Assembly (NCBI GenBank): GCA_015039365.1
Contig: WION01000572.1
Span: 1-32,300 of the forward strand
Reading direction: 5' to 3'
Length of the DNA: 32,300 bases
From: Amanita rubescens
Taxonomy: Eukaryota > Basidiomycota > Agaricomycetes > Agaricales > Amanitaceae
The translations under genes were made by a program, and so were the position numbers. The notes below the pieces were generated by a model, which saw nothing but the letters and a program-made list of their open reading frames with translations, had not been told where the DNA came from and did no database searches. This document shows positions 10,713 to 20,194 of the stretch, one piece after another (positions within the stretch are counted from its first letter, which is position 1; every line of letters starts with the position of its first letter).

Positions 10713-11485
10713 ATGCATAATAACTTCGATGCCTCTCACTCAAAGGCCACTACTGGCAACATCCTTTCCTGGACGAGTAGGGATCCCCGAGAAAGCCAGC
10801 TATTCAATTCACGGGGCGTGCTATACCGCTTCCAGGTGCGTCAAGCTGCCTTCGTCTTCTCCGAATATTATGCAAATATATTTTTTATCTCCAGACGATC
10901 GTCAACGGGAACGGGAGGAACGTTACGAAGCTCATGCGAACGATCACACAGAATACAGAACAATTCGTTGCAAAGTTTAAATGGGCCGCAAACGGCGGAC
11001 TTGGTCGCGTCATCATCGGCAAGGTCTGTTGGATTCTGTCGCTCTCTGCACTTGAAGCTGATCCAATCTTATCAATCAGAACATGCAGCCAATGGCTGAC
11101 ATGGTTAGACCGGACCCGACCATACAGGTATGTCACTTTTGTGGATGCATGGCTACAAGGCAACCAACGTGTCTCGAGGGCGCCCGAGTTTTCAATGGAC
11201 CGGACGGATCTGTGTACAGGTGGCGACCAAGCGGGACAAGTTCTGACATACTGGTAGGGAATATGACTTGGCTATTACCTATTCGGTGATCACTTACCGC
11301 TCTTACAGTTACAAGACGAGATTGGGGGTGTTATCGCATTTTTCAGACCGATAAAAAGAACACGGTACACGATAGGAGACGTGTATTGCGAATTGCACTT
11401 CCTCCGCGATGTCGGGGCACCACTGATGGATACGATCACGGTTACCGCCATGTTGAATCGATTCTGTGACTGGTGGAACATATGA
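10713..11485 (+). CDS. DUF6593-like fungal protein
   Basis: Five exons (10713-10835, 10895-11023, 11080-11127, 11179-11253, 11309-11485) give 183 aa with all joints in phase 0. The protein opens MHNNFDASHS, then ILSWTSRDPRESQLFNSRGV. It continues FVAKFKWAANGGLGRVIIGK, MADMVRPDPTIQ, ARVFNGPDGSVYRWRP and GGVIAFFRPIKRTRYTIGDV, and ends CDWWNI. This order (short strands, a G-P-D-G-x-x-Y-x-W-R block, then a helix-like end) is the pattern I associate with DUF6593-type basidiomycete proteins, whose function is unknown. There is no signal peptide or membrane segment, so it is probably cytosolic. The start is chosen at the second of two duplicated N-termini; an upstream in-frame ATG at 10620 would add the first copy. 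The 11128-11178 intron uses a GAG acceptor. Confidence 0.7.
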
Positions 11486-12091
11486 ACCTATCCTCGGTTA
11501 TATTCATCAATACAGATCGCTTTTGCTGCCTATAATTACCTGTACTTTATAGTTCATTCTTCCTGACCGACAAAAGATCTTTGTTTCAGGTTTAAAACGT
11601 GACAAAGATGATAGCAAGTCAGAACGACGAGGGGCCACTAATACATACTCCCAGTTAATGTGACTTGGGCTCATTCTGATGGTTATTGTATGTACAGTAC
11701 ACTTTCTAGCAACTTTGCCATCTCGTAAGGATCTTTTAGCACAAATGCCGCCACAAAGTCGCTGAGATTCGGGAGTTCGGCGGAAGCACACGTACCTCCT
11801 CCCAACAACCGCGTGTATACTTGTGATCGCCCTCTTTACTGCAAGAAGAAGCTTGCCAGACGACATAGTACAAACACCAGTTTTCGATGGAGACTGCGTT
11901 CGCGCCGAACATCAGTTCTCAGTTCTATCCAGCGCGAGGTGGGCCCTCCGCAGCACACATTTGAAGACGTTTATAACATTCCTAGGCGGGCGAGGATTCT
12001 GGAACCTAGACTGTCAATTTGAATGGGAGCGTTGGCGGATGTGGTGGTAGGAACGTTCGTGTTCGCGCTTCCATCTCGTTAAGCATGCCCC
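11486..12091. other. 3' flank of DUF6593-like gene and unassigned DNA
   Basis: Two blocks here recur around dsRBD gene 1: 11591-11631 (GACAAAGATGATAGCAAGTC) corresponds to 16019-16061, and 11713-11793 (TTTGCCATCTCGTAAGG then CGCTGAGATTCGGGAGTTCG) to 16563-16644. Only about 80 bp lie between the blocks here. Open frames around 11813-12050 in two + frames have no recognised family. Confidence 0.5.
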
Positions 12092-12230
12092 TCACACGAA
12101 GGTTGTGTCAAGGTGCTTAACTATCACCTCAGGGCAGTAAGCGGTTAAGGCACAGTAAGAGGCGATGCAGCCCTCATTTTCATGCTCCATGAAAAGCCGC
12201 TCGGCAAACGCATTAATCGCTTTTGGATAG
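12092..12230 (-). pseudogene. Short unassigned coding-like remnant
   Basis: The minus strand is open for about 46 codons and includes AINAFAERLFMEHENEGCIA followed by SYCALTAYCPEVIVKHLD before TGA. An AAG at 12210 could be an acceptor. The peptide looks like part of a real helical protein, but I cannot name it. It lies just 3' of the decayed ARMT1-like gene and may be unrelated debris. Confidence 0.2.
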
Positions 12231-12299
12231 TTTTAGGCAGAGTCCGGGACGCAAAGGATGAACAGAATGACATTCACGACCGAGCTATACATACACCTA

Positions 12300-13456
12300 T
12301 CAACAAGTAGCTTGTAGGAACGAGATCAACGCATATCTTAAAGAAAAATAGCCATTATATATCAGCGGGGGTCTCGGGAGTGCTACAAACATCTTACCTC
12401 CCGCTGACACGCCATTTCTCTCCGGACTGGTCAAGCCTCTCCGCGACTTGCCTGTCAATGCCAACAACGACATTCGCTTTATTCGTTCTCAAGCTCAGCA
12501 ACGGGAATGAACCCGCGAGCGGGCCTGCGCCAACATCAACATCACGCCAAGCCGACCGAGAAATGTGAGTGAGGAGGCGCACCGAGAGCCTGGGCAAAAT
12601 GGGTCCACGCTGGCCATTTGATATCACCCGTAAGCCTATCCCCCCAAAAGAATAAACGCCACGCATTTATTATATAAGAAAAGTCACCCACTTTTGAATA
12701 TCACAAGATCGCTCGTCTTGAGGCTCTCGTACAGTCGAGGCGCGCGAGTTTGGACATCCCAATACGGATCCGGGGACGTCCAAAACGCAGGGTCTTGGGC
12801 TTGATTCGAATTCGCGCCTCCAAACGCCCTATCGAGGGGGGCGGATAAAGAAAAGATGCCCTCGTCTAGGCATTTTTGCTACCGGCTGACCATCCTATCC
12901 AGGTGTTCTACGGATTCGGACTCGGGGGACCCGTCGATCTCGGAAAAAGCTTGAGCGGATCGTAGATAAGCAAATGTGGCTAAAAGGTTGGGTGGAGTTA
13001 CGTCCAAGACAAACCATGGGATCAGTTTGGGGCTGCGTTAAGCGTGAGTGGGTGAGAAAGAGTGAAGAGGGTAGGGGACGTACTGGAATACGACTTTTTC
13101 CACAAAGGGCGTAAAGGTGATTAAGAAATGTTCCCCTCGTTGTCGGTATCTATCGTCGGATCGTTGCAGAAGCGGCGGACGACGGTTTCGTAACTTTTTT
13201 TTACCGGGGTGTAGGTTGTTACCGGTCTAGATCGTCACGGCGGTGGACGTACGGAAAACTAAGAATGGGTCAGAAAAGAAGTGGAGCAGGACAATTTGAA
13301 GTGAACCTTGTTTTGTCTGTGCGGGAAATAAAGGAGTGAACAACATCGCAGGACGTGATCAAAGGACGGTGGGAAAAGATTGATTGGCCCTTCAAACTCT
13401 CGCATGTACCGACGACAATACTATATCTCTGCAGCTCAGATCTGGATTTCCCGTCG
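12300..13456 (-). pseudogene. Decayed ARMT1-like (DUF89) damage-control phosphatase
   Basis: Reading the minus strand from 13456 gives pieces in correct order for the ARMT1/DUF89 family, metal-dependent phosphatases that clear damaged sugar-phosphate metabolites. They are GNPDLSCRDIVLSSVG; then FLITFTPFVEKVVF joined by an intron (13033-13083) to HPKLIPWFVLDVTPP; then FWTSPDPYWDVQTRAP and LYESLKTSDLVIFK; then LTGDIKWPAWTHFAQALG joined by an intron (12525-12582) to PLAGSFPLLSLRTNKANVVV; then GEKWRVSGR joined by an intron (12337-12397) to YALISFLQATC-stop. It is broken. A TAG at 12879-12881 stands where the family has Trp (WQxYxDEG). The loop after VIFK (family GDLNYRK) is altered and shifted. 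The DNAG metal-site region near 13230 has stops. The Asp of LDVTPP is kept. No N-terminal third is visible. Intron sites are still good, so inactivation may be fairly recent. Confidence 0.75.
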
Positions 13457-13910
13457 GAGGGGACTTCAACTTATGCTAAGCTGTAAAAGTCCCAGGTTAG
13501 GAAATAGCCCAACAAGAAGTTAAATTGGGCGCTTGTGCCAATCCTGGACAAAAGGGTCTTGCCACGTTTCGGTTCCACGTTAACTCAAGGTTCAATATCT
13601 GGTATTAGCACCATTCCACACGTCCTCCATGCCAAACAACGCTTCCACAGACTCTATAGAGGTCCGAACGCGCCGTAATTGGTGGCATAAAGCCAAGGAT
13701 TTCATCATCAGAAATTGCTGGATGTACGACATGGGCGACAATGCCAAACTGCGCATCTCAGATTACCGTATCAAGGCCAACATTGTATTCATAGGAAACC
13801 ACCCCGACCATTCAATACCGAGCACATCACATGCTGATCAAGGGGAAGCGCAAGGTTTGTCTTGCGATCATGAGAAACGCCATTAACTGACTCTATCATG
13901 ATTTCATCGA
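13457..13910. other. Unassigned DNA 5' of two divergent loci
   Basis: This should hold the lost N-terminal part of the ARMT1-like gene on the minus strand and the promoter of the plus-strand gene at 13911. I could recover neither. An open frame at 13629-13886 (+) has ordinary amino acid content but no recognised motif. Confidence 0.3.
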
Positions 13911-15781
13911 ATGCCAGAAACCGATCAGCCTGAGAGTCCTCTCCCGGATATATCCATGCCTCAGGATGGAATTCCATCCAGAGACGAAGATAATCAGCCG
14001 CAAAGTTTGTCGCTCGTCCCCTAAAGTTGTTTTTATCTATCTGATTACCACAAGCGTTGGTACAGGCAAAGAGTAATTTCTCCGTATCACCTCCTGATGT
14101 ACGTCCTGTATCCTTTTGTGATTTCCGGTTACCCATTGTTTTAGCCCAACAACGCATTTGAGTCGGATGCCGAGGCAATCTCCGATTGCGCGAACCCGGA
14201 CGTCCCTTCGAGCAGTTCGGTGAGAACGATTCAAGCCCTTCATTGGATCGTCTCTTCACTTATTGAGCAGGAAGCATATGCAAGCACGACTCGTGGCCAG
14301 AGTCACATATATTCCCTTGAGATGTTGTTTCTCGAGGCAGGTTACCCTCTCTACATGCCTACGCCATCCAGAGGTCTTCCGGCGGCATACCTGAGGAGAG
14401 GAGTAAGGATCGGCGATGTTGGTCTGGTAACCGCAAATGGGGCCTTCGACTTTCTATTCAGCGTTTGTCAACACGATGATCCGTCGGATCCTGGGGTTAA
14501 TCCATCGATACTTCCTGACAGCTTTGAATTTATCAAGCCCATAATCAGAGTTAACGGTAAATTTGATCCTGGTGTATGTCTGACCAGTCATCATGTCAAT
14601 GTAATCCATGATCATAGTTCGTAAGTATGACAAATTGCGCCGTACAGGTCATTTACAGAAGCATTTCTAGCTCTTCCGCCTTTCAATGTTCAGCCAAAGG
14701 AGCCGTCCTTGCTTTGCCTACAGGTGCCACTGTTTACGAAGCAATGAACGTTCGCCATTTCCAAGCACATGCTGCTCATCACGCCGCACGTTGGTACAAG
14801 TATGCGCTGAACGAAGGTGGCAGGGATGTCTCCAACGGGTCTCTTTATCTTGTTACAGAATGTACCAAATCCATGAACTGGGGTATTTCAGTCTTCTATG
14901 CGAACCCAACGGCTAACAGTGACCATCACCTCACTTTCGACAAAGGATTGTGTCGATGGGAACCTAAACGGGGCAAGGTAGATGCGAGAGTAGGACCAAA
15001 ACCGACTGACATAATTCTTTCCGATAATGACGAACCAAATCAATGCGTTTTCTTGCGCGGTATCAAAATCATGCTTCGGCCGGATATATGGGATGAGCTT
15101 AACGGCGCCATTGATGTGAGGTGTCAGGATGGATAGTCTTCCAACCCACCGTTCACAAGGACAATCACTCGTTCCTCAAGCCACCAGGTTTCGGGTGGCC
15201 AAACCGGTTCATTTCATCAAAACTCCAGCGGCGACCACAACCCATCGGGTCCTAGTCACAATGTAGGACTCAATATGGACTGGCCTTTTCAAACTCAAGC
15301 GCCTCAAGCCATCCCAACGAATGTAGTCGACCCATCCTGCGAATTACATAAACAAGAGCCGTGGCTCGAAAAAGTCATACTGGAAGACGTTTTCAGAGCA
15401 ACAGCTCCCGTGCGTATTACTCATTCTCGAGCTGCCTCACCTGATTGGGCTCGTAACATCAGCTTCACCCTTCCGATCCAATTAACGTCATGCTTCTACA
15501 CTTGGTGAGATATCACTCATGATTCAGAATGCGGATTAATGACCCTGTTGAAACAGAAACCAGAGGCCAGTGTAGCACTCGTGCACGACAGCGTGTGGTG
15601 TGATCAGTTGCCGCCTGTAAGCACGAGCCTTTGGTAACGGGTTGCGAGATACTTAAGTCCGCTGCAGGATTTTATGGAAGACCCTCTAAATCCTAAGATC
15701 GATCGCTTACTAGAAAACGTAAAGCGTTCTTACAAGGCAATGATCGACGAGTATGGTAATGTATTTTATTATCATTTATGA
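13911..15781 (+). CDS. Conserved basidiomycete protein with GAFDFLF and GAVLALP blocks
   Basis: The model starts at ATG 13911 (MPETDQPESPLPDISMPQDG), passes three introns (14005-14054, 14097-14142 and 14220-14270), then carries the core. Its conserved blocks are GYPLYMPTPS, then RIGDVGLVTANGAFDFLFSV, then an intron 14621-14670, GAVLALPTGATVYEAMNV, WYKYALNEGGRDVSNGSLYL, TECTKSMNWGISVFYA and NQCVFLRGIKIML. Introns at 15116-15187, 15410-15462, 15505-15556 and 15617-15667 lead to HPSDPINVMLL, PEASVALVHDSVWCD and a closing helix ending DEYGNVFYYHL. I recognise this block order from hypothetical proteins common in Agaricales. I know no assigned function or named domain. The first-exon joints are uncertain (one needs an AAG acceptor). 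The 15116-15187 intron removes an in-frame TAG at 15134-15136, and if that splice is wrong the gene is truncated. An alternative 3' splice at 15756 would add ESVVLIN. Confidence 0.6.
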
Positions 15782-15805
15782 CCAGGATGCTTACATTTTA
15801 CGCAG

Positions 15806-16031
15806 AGAGCGTTGTTCTAATCAAGTAAGTCTACTTTCTGGCTTTATTTTACCTGCATTTGATCTATCATACCATTAACAGCATAGAATTAGACTCAAAA
15901 CCGAAGGTAAGACAAACTTTTTATTTTTGAGGCCATGGTGTCTAAAATGGAAGGTTTTTATGCAGTATGACTTCGATGCCTCTCACCCCATCATTGGTTC
16001 GTTTTTACTTTTGTTCAAGTTTCAAAAGTAA
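15806..16031 (+). pseudogene. Remnant 5' end of a second DUF6593-type gene (copy Y)
   Basis: The block 15806-15824, a 57-bp intron, and 15882-15906 match the leader of the DUF6593-like gene at 10508-10610. It is followed by ATG 15960 with MQYDFDASHPIIGS, matching the MHNNFDASHS start, and then runs into TAA at 16029-16031. The rest of DUF6593 is absent. Instead the sequence passes into the tail block (16019-16061) that follows the intact gene at 11591. These exons could alternatively be the last exons of the GAVLALP-type gene. Confidence 0.5.
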
Positions 16032-16069
16032 CAAAGATAATAGGAGGTCAGGACGACGAGGATATTTTG

Positions 16070-16545
16070 ATGACGGAACCACCATTACGAGGCTCTTACG
16101 TAACCTCGTTGAACGACCTCCCGCAGAGTTTGCCAGCAAGAGCGCCTACAATCCCCTCCGACTGGAAAAATAAATACATCGAGACTTCAGCAGGGAGTAC
16201 TCTGGTTTCTAGTGTGAGTAATCTCCGTGATGATTTTTGCTTTGTATGGATCTCAAAGGCTAGCAGGACATTGGCACATGCTATCGCACGTGGCTTAATA
16301 ACCACGCCGGAATGCAAAAATTAGGAAAAGTTGAATACATCAATGAAGAGACCAAAGAAGGTAGTCAACGCACCTGGAAGTCAACTGTTCAGAGTACGTC
16401 TTCCATCCGATGAGATGAACATTTTAATAATTTTGTTTCAGTGAACGGTAAATACATGGGCTCTGGGGAGGGCTCTAAGAAAGCGGAGGCCAAAGAGATG
16501 GCTGCTAAGCAAGCCTTGGTTAGTCTAGGCGTGAATATTGAATAG
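16070..16545 (+). CDS. Short dsRBD protein 1, with extra N-terminus
   Basis: Exons 16070-16213, 16264-16393 and 16442-16545 give 125 aa. Residues from about 55 onward form one double-stranded-RNA-binding domain: helix 1 YRTWLNNHAGMQKLGKVEYI, strands around RTWKSTVQMNGKYMGSGEG, and the helix 2 end SKKAEAKEMAAKQALVSLGV. The lysines at the start of helix 2 that contact the RNA backbone in this fold are present, though spaced with one extra residue; the usual GPxH loop is missing. Exons 2-3 and the 48-bp intron are nearly identical to gene 3 (24248-24506). The first 49 residues have no counterpart in other copies. Part of its exon 2 start (QDIGTC) corresponds to intron 1 of gene 3, so the N-terminus is probably newly recruited. 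The start is the least certain part. Confidence 0.65.
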
Positions 16546-17104
16546 TTGATTCCGTACTCTTGCTTTGCCATCTTGTAAGGAACTTTTAGCACGACTGCCG
16601 CCCACGAATTCGCTGAGATTCGGGAGTTCGGCAGAAGCACAGCCACAACAGATCCCGAGCCAAATATTGACGATTGTGGAACTCGCTTTGTCCTCAAGTG
16701 TCCAACCTCTTTCCTTTTCTACAAGCCAGCCTTACTCTCTCGACGTTCCATACACTTATACATCTTTTAACAACGTTAATTCTACTTATTTAACCTCGAA
16801 AATCCAAGCACACAACGATCCAAAACCAGGTCCCACATGCGCCTACAGCGCAAACAAACTTGTTTGACGCACCCCACATGATCACTCGATCACCTTATCA
16901 TTCTACACGTTGTACTATGATACCATATCAGGCGACGTCAAAAAAAACGTGAACAAGGAAATACCCGATGCTGAGTCCCAGGATGCGGTGTTCGCACCTC
17001 TCTGTCCATTTTGGGGGTCATGAGGATTATGGGCCGTTGAGCCGTCCCACTTGTATAAATTCCTGCCATCGTATGCCCAGCGTTTGAACGGAAAACCAGC
17101 CGCG
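16546..17104. other. 3' flank of dsRBD gene 1 and promoter of the next gene
   Basis: 16563-16644 repeats the block at 11713-11793, including GTAAGGAACTTTTAGCAC. A CT-rich stretch runs through 16690-16750. TATAAAT at 17055-17061, about 50 bp before the ATG at 17105, is a plausible TATA box for the 13-exon gene. No further coding region is supported. Confidence 0.45.
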
Positions 17105-18862
17105 ATGGGTATGTGTCCTTTCTTTCGACCTTTTTGACTTGTGCTAAAGTGATACTCGGACGCAGTTTGGCACGCGGATAATTTGAATCTAAGGGATAGG
17201 GCGATGCAGCTTGCGTTTGATATTAGAAAATTGCAGAGGAGTGCAAGGGAGAAACTCGTACCTGTTGAACGACTTGAACAGAAGAAACAAACGGCAGATC
17301 AAGTGGATAAAGTTGTGGCGGCGAATGGAGCGAGGGATTTTCCTGACCTCCAGAGAAGGTTGTTTGGTACTCTGACGCCGCAGGAAAGAGTCATGTATGA
17401 GCGCGTAAGTGTCTTTTCATGTCAATGTTCTTGTTCTTGACGCATATATGCAGTTAGTTGAAAGACTTTTACCTATCGGTCAAACCGTAGATCCTACCCT
17501 CGATGTCTATTCTATCCTTTTCTTATTCAGTAAGTCGTCATGTCTTTTTGTACCAACCTGGTCACTTACTCGTTAATCCAGGTGGATCCATTAATAAAGG
17601 TGGCTACCTATTGTGATCGGCAGTTACACGACATTCATTAAGTTTTGTCAGCTGTCAACGTCAGCGAAGCCCTACACATAGGTATTAGCCTCTACTTAAG
17701 CGTCTGCGATGCTTGCTTACCTCCAATTGCAGCTCACCTCGTCGCAACCATGAGAGACTACGCAAGTCAGTTACCCCGCATCTCCACATCTAGGTCCTTG
17801 ACACCTCATAGGAGCCTTTGTCATCCTGTGCAAATACGGACTCGAGGCCGGAAAATCAGCTCTCGCTCCGGCCACTCAATCCGCTAAGCTCGTCAACGGT
17901 GAGCCTCATGCTCTCAACGCCGCTCCGCTCGAGTCGTGATTCCTTTTCTTCCTAGAAATCATCCAAAACGAAGACAAATTAGTCAAGTACGCCTCTAGAG
18001 CGGCTTGCCTTCTCAAACTAGTCGCTATCGCCGGACTTGACCCCGACCCGTGGGTTTCCAACATCTCGGTACGATGCACGCCGTCCGAAAATTATGTTTG
18101 TTCTAACAATCTGGAAAGCAAATCTCCTCAGAACAGGTTCAAAAAGAGAAGCTGAAAGTTGCCGTACACGAGTTATACTTGCGGCGACTAGCTTCTTTGG
18201 TGAGTATCTCGCGCTCCCTCCCCCCAAATTCGTGAGCTGATTTGGCACGTCAAGTTCTTTGAACGGTTATGCGACGCGATCATGGTGTGCTTCCCCCTTC
18301 TTGACAAAAGCAAGCCTTCAAGTCTTAACCCTTGCTCATGGTAGCTGCACGACGGCCTATTACTGAACTACCTCAACCACCTCACAGGGGGACAACCGAT
18401 CCACGCCAACGAGGTAACGTGCCTCTTCTTCATCCATTACTAAACATTCTGATGTACCACACGCTAGACCGCAAACCTGTTAATGAAAGCCATGATGAAC
18501 GCATGGTGCAATATTGACATTGCTACATCCGTCAATATGATAGCCGGCACGGATTCGCGCCGCGATTCGTGGACAGACGCGGATCCTGTATCGTCTGAGG
18601 CTGTTCGCCTTTTAGACGAGCTCAAGGCTCAAATCGGGATTGCGCAAGGTTCTCAGGTTCATTGTGATTTGGCGGGTGTAGTGGGGAATTTGTATTCTGA
18701 ACCTGATGATGATGAGGTGAGTGACGACGGGCTTGGTTGGTTTTTTGAACAAGGTGGACTGACTTGAACGCGCAGACGTTGCCAAAGGAAGATTACGACG
18801 TTCAGGCGCAACTACATGATATAGATAGAGTTTTTGTCAAGTTTCTTCCGTATCCTTCGTGA
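17105..18862 (+). CDS. Unknown all-helical protein, 13 exons, about 400 aa
   Basis: An uninterrupted spliced frame runs from ATGG (17105-17108, one codon plus one base) through 13 small exons to TGA at 18860-18862. Introns are 43-60 bp with good donors (GTATGT, GTAAGT, GTGAGT). The N-terminal part is charged and coiled-coil-like (AMQLAFDIRKLQRSAREKLV, then VERLEQKKQTADQVDKVV). A hydrophobic middle (VYSILFLFSGGSINK) follows. The second half has long helices (KLKVAVHELYLRRLASLFFE), then LLLNYLNHLTGGQPIHANE and an acidic DDDE linker, and ends VFVKFLPYPS. There is no signal peptide or clear transmembrane helix. I do not recognise a domain; it looks like a conserved structural or adaptor protein. 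Three joints use AAG acceptors. The intact frame over 13 exons argues for a functional gene, in contrast with its decayed neighbours. Confidence 0.75.
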
Positions 18863-18990
18863 AAGCATGGGTGTATATCAGAAAACGATGTCTATTATTG
18901 GGGTATTTCCGAGTTAACATGCCAGAACGTGTGTGAACATGAATATGGGGAAGAGCTAAAGTTTTGATTTAGCCTTTGTCGTAATCTCCT

Positions 18991-19510
18991 TTACCCAAGG
19001 CTTGCGGGCATGCGTGAACAACTCTCTTCGCGGAACTGCGCGCGTGCCACGTCAGAATCGGTCTTTGCGCGGATAAACACCGATAACTCACTCCAATCAC
19101 AAGAATCATCCACCACGCCCACAGGAACGCCTATAATATCTCCTCCGGGGTTACCAATCAACACGTTAGCCCCGCACTGAGAGCAGAACGAGCGAAGAAA
19201 AGATCGGCCGCTTTTAGTCGCTTTATCTTCGTATCCAGAGATTTTGTCTTGACCTTGCGTTATGTGTACGTTCTTTGTCAAAAAATATTCAAATTCAAAT
19301 TCTGCACGAAGAGAGGGGGAGGAGGGACGCGCGCTGACGAACCTTTGCTTTGAAAAACGTATTTGACATAAACACCGACCCGGTTGCTTTTTGACAGTTG
19401 ACGCAATGGCAGACCATGAAGGTCACCGGGTCACCGGTAATGTCAAACTTGACTGCCCCGCATAGACACGACGCAGAACGGGTCCTCGGGCCTGAATTTG
19501 ATTTTGACAT
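18991..19510 (-). CDS. GFA/CENP-V-type zinc-binding protein
   Basis: Exons complement(18991-19272, 19343-19510) joined by a 70-bp phase-0 intron give about 149 aa. Motifs match the GFA (glutathione-dependent formaldehyde-activating enzyme-like) fold: CxC at residues 15-17 in SCLCGAVKFDITGDP, then CHCVNCQKATGSVFMSN, then NVHITQGQDKISGYED, and a second CxxC in SFLRSFCSQCGANVL. The cysteines are those that hold the two zinc ions of the family. The length is typical for fungal members, which are cytosolic and mostly of unknown substrate; activity on S-hydroxymethylglutathione is not proven for most. The AAG acceptor was chosen because it restores normal spacing between the two zinc modules; the nearer CAG would add extra residues. 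It is convergent with the 13-exon gene, about 130 bp apart. Confidence 0.88.
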
Positions 19511-20194
19511 TACGTATGTTGTGGGTGTGGGTGTGGGTATAACTGTTATAACTGTTTACAACTGTAGGAGTTCCGAGAGAGTGGGGGGTGGAGGAACAGC
19601 TGAGCTATACGTGGTGGACGAAGGGGAGGGGTAAGAATCGCTGTGAGTAAGAATCCATAGCCTGAGAGAGAGAGTAACCGGGAGAAATGAACCGTGAATT
19701 GCCGACCCTGCTAACCGTGACTCAGACGCCCACGTTCCCGAGAAAGGCTGGGGCCCCGTGCAAAGACAACCTGGCGCTTGGAACACAAACTCACGAAATT
19801 GGAATTTCTGAAAGAATGCAAAGAATGAAGAACGGATAGCTGAACTGCTTTCGAGGGCCAGGGTTACAAGAGCTCGGGTGGGTCACGGTACTAATGATTC
19901 TCTAGTTCTCAGAACTGTGGCTTTCCCCGCATTTCCTCGGAGCCTCCATATCGCCGCAAGTAGGTTTGCAGGTTTGCGATGACATGTGGGTCTACTAGTA
20001 TCATCATTATTATCATTATCATGATAACCCACGAACGTTTGCCAAGTTGGAAATCGTCCACTGCCTGTCGAGGCATTTTTGCGTTCCCGTCGGTATGATC
20101 CGAAATGATGCACAAAGCAGGCAAGAATTAGTCCCGGTTTTGATTGGATTTTAAGATGCCACCGGCGATGAGTGATGCAACTAGTCTGTTTTTT
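19511..20194. other. Upstream of the GFA gene, no other gene seen
   Basis: GTGTGGGTGTGGG at 19522-19537 is a short GT-rich tract near the GFA start. 19800-19870 (GAAAGAATGCAAAGAATGAA, then CTGAACTGCTTTCGAGGGC) resembles parts of the 360-bp repeat units downstream and may be a decayed extra unit. A run of ATCATTATTATCATTATCAT lies at about 20000-20020. No coding region is supported. Confidence 0.4.
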
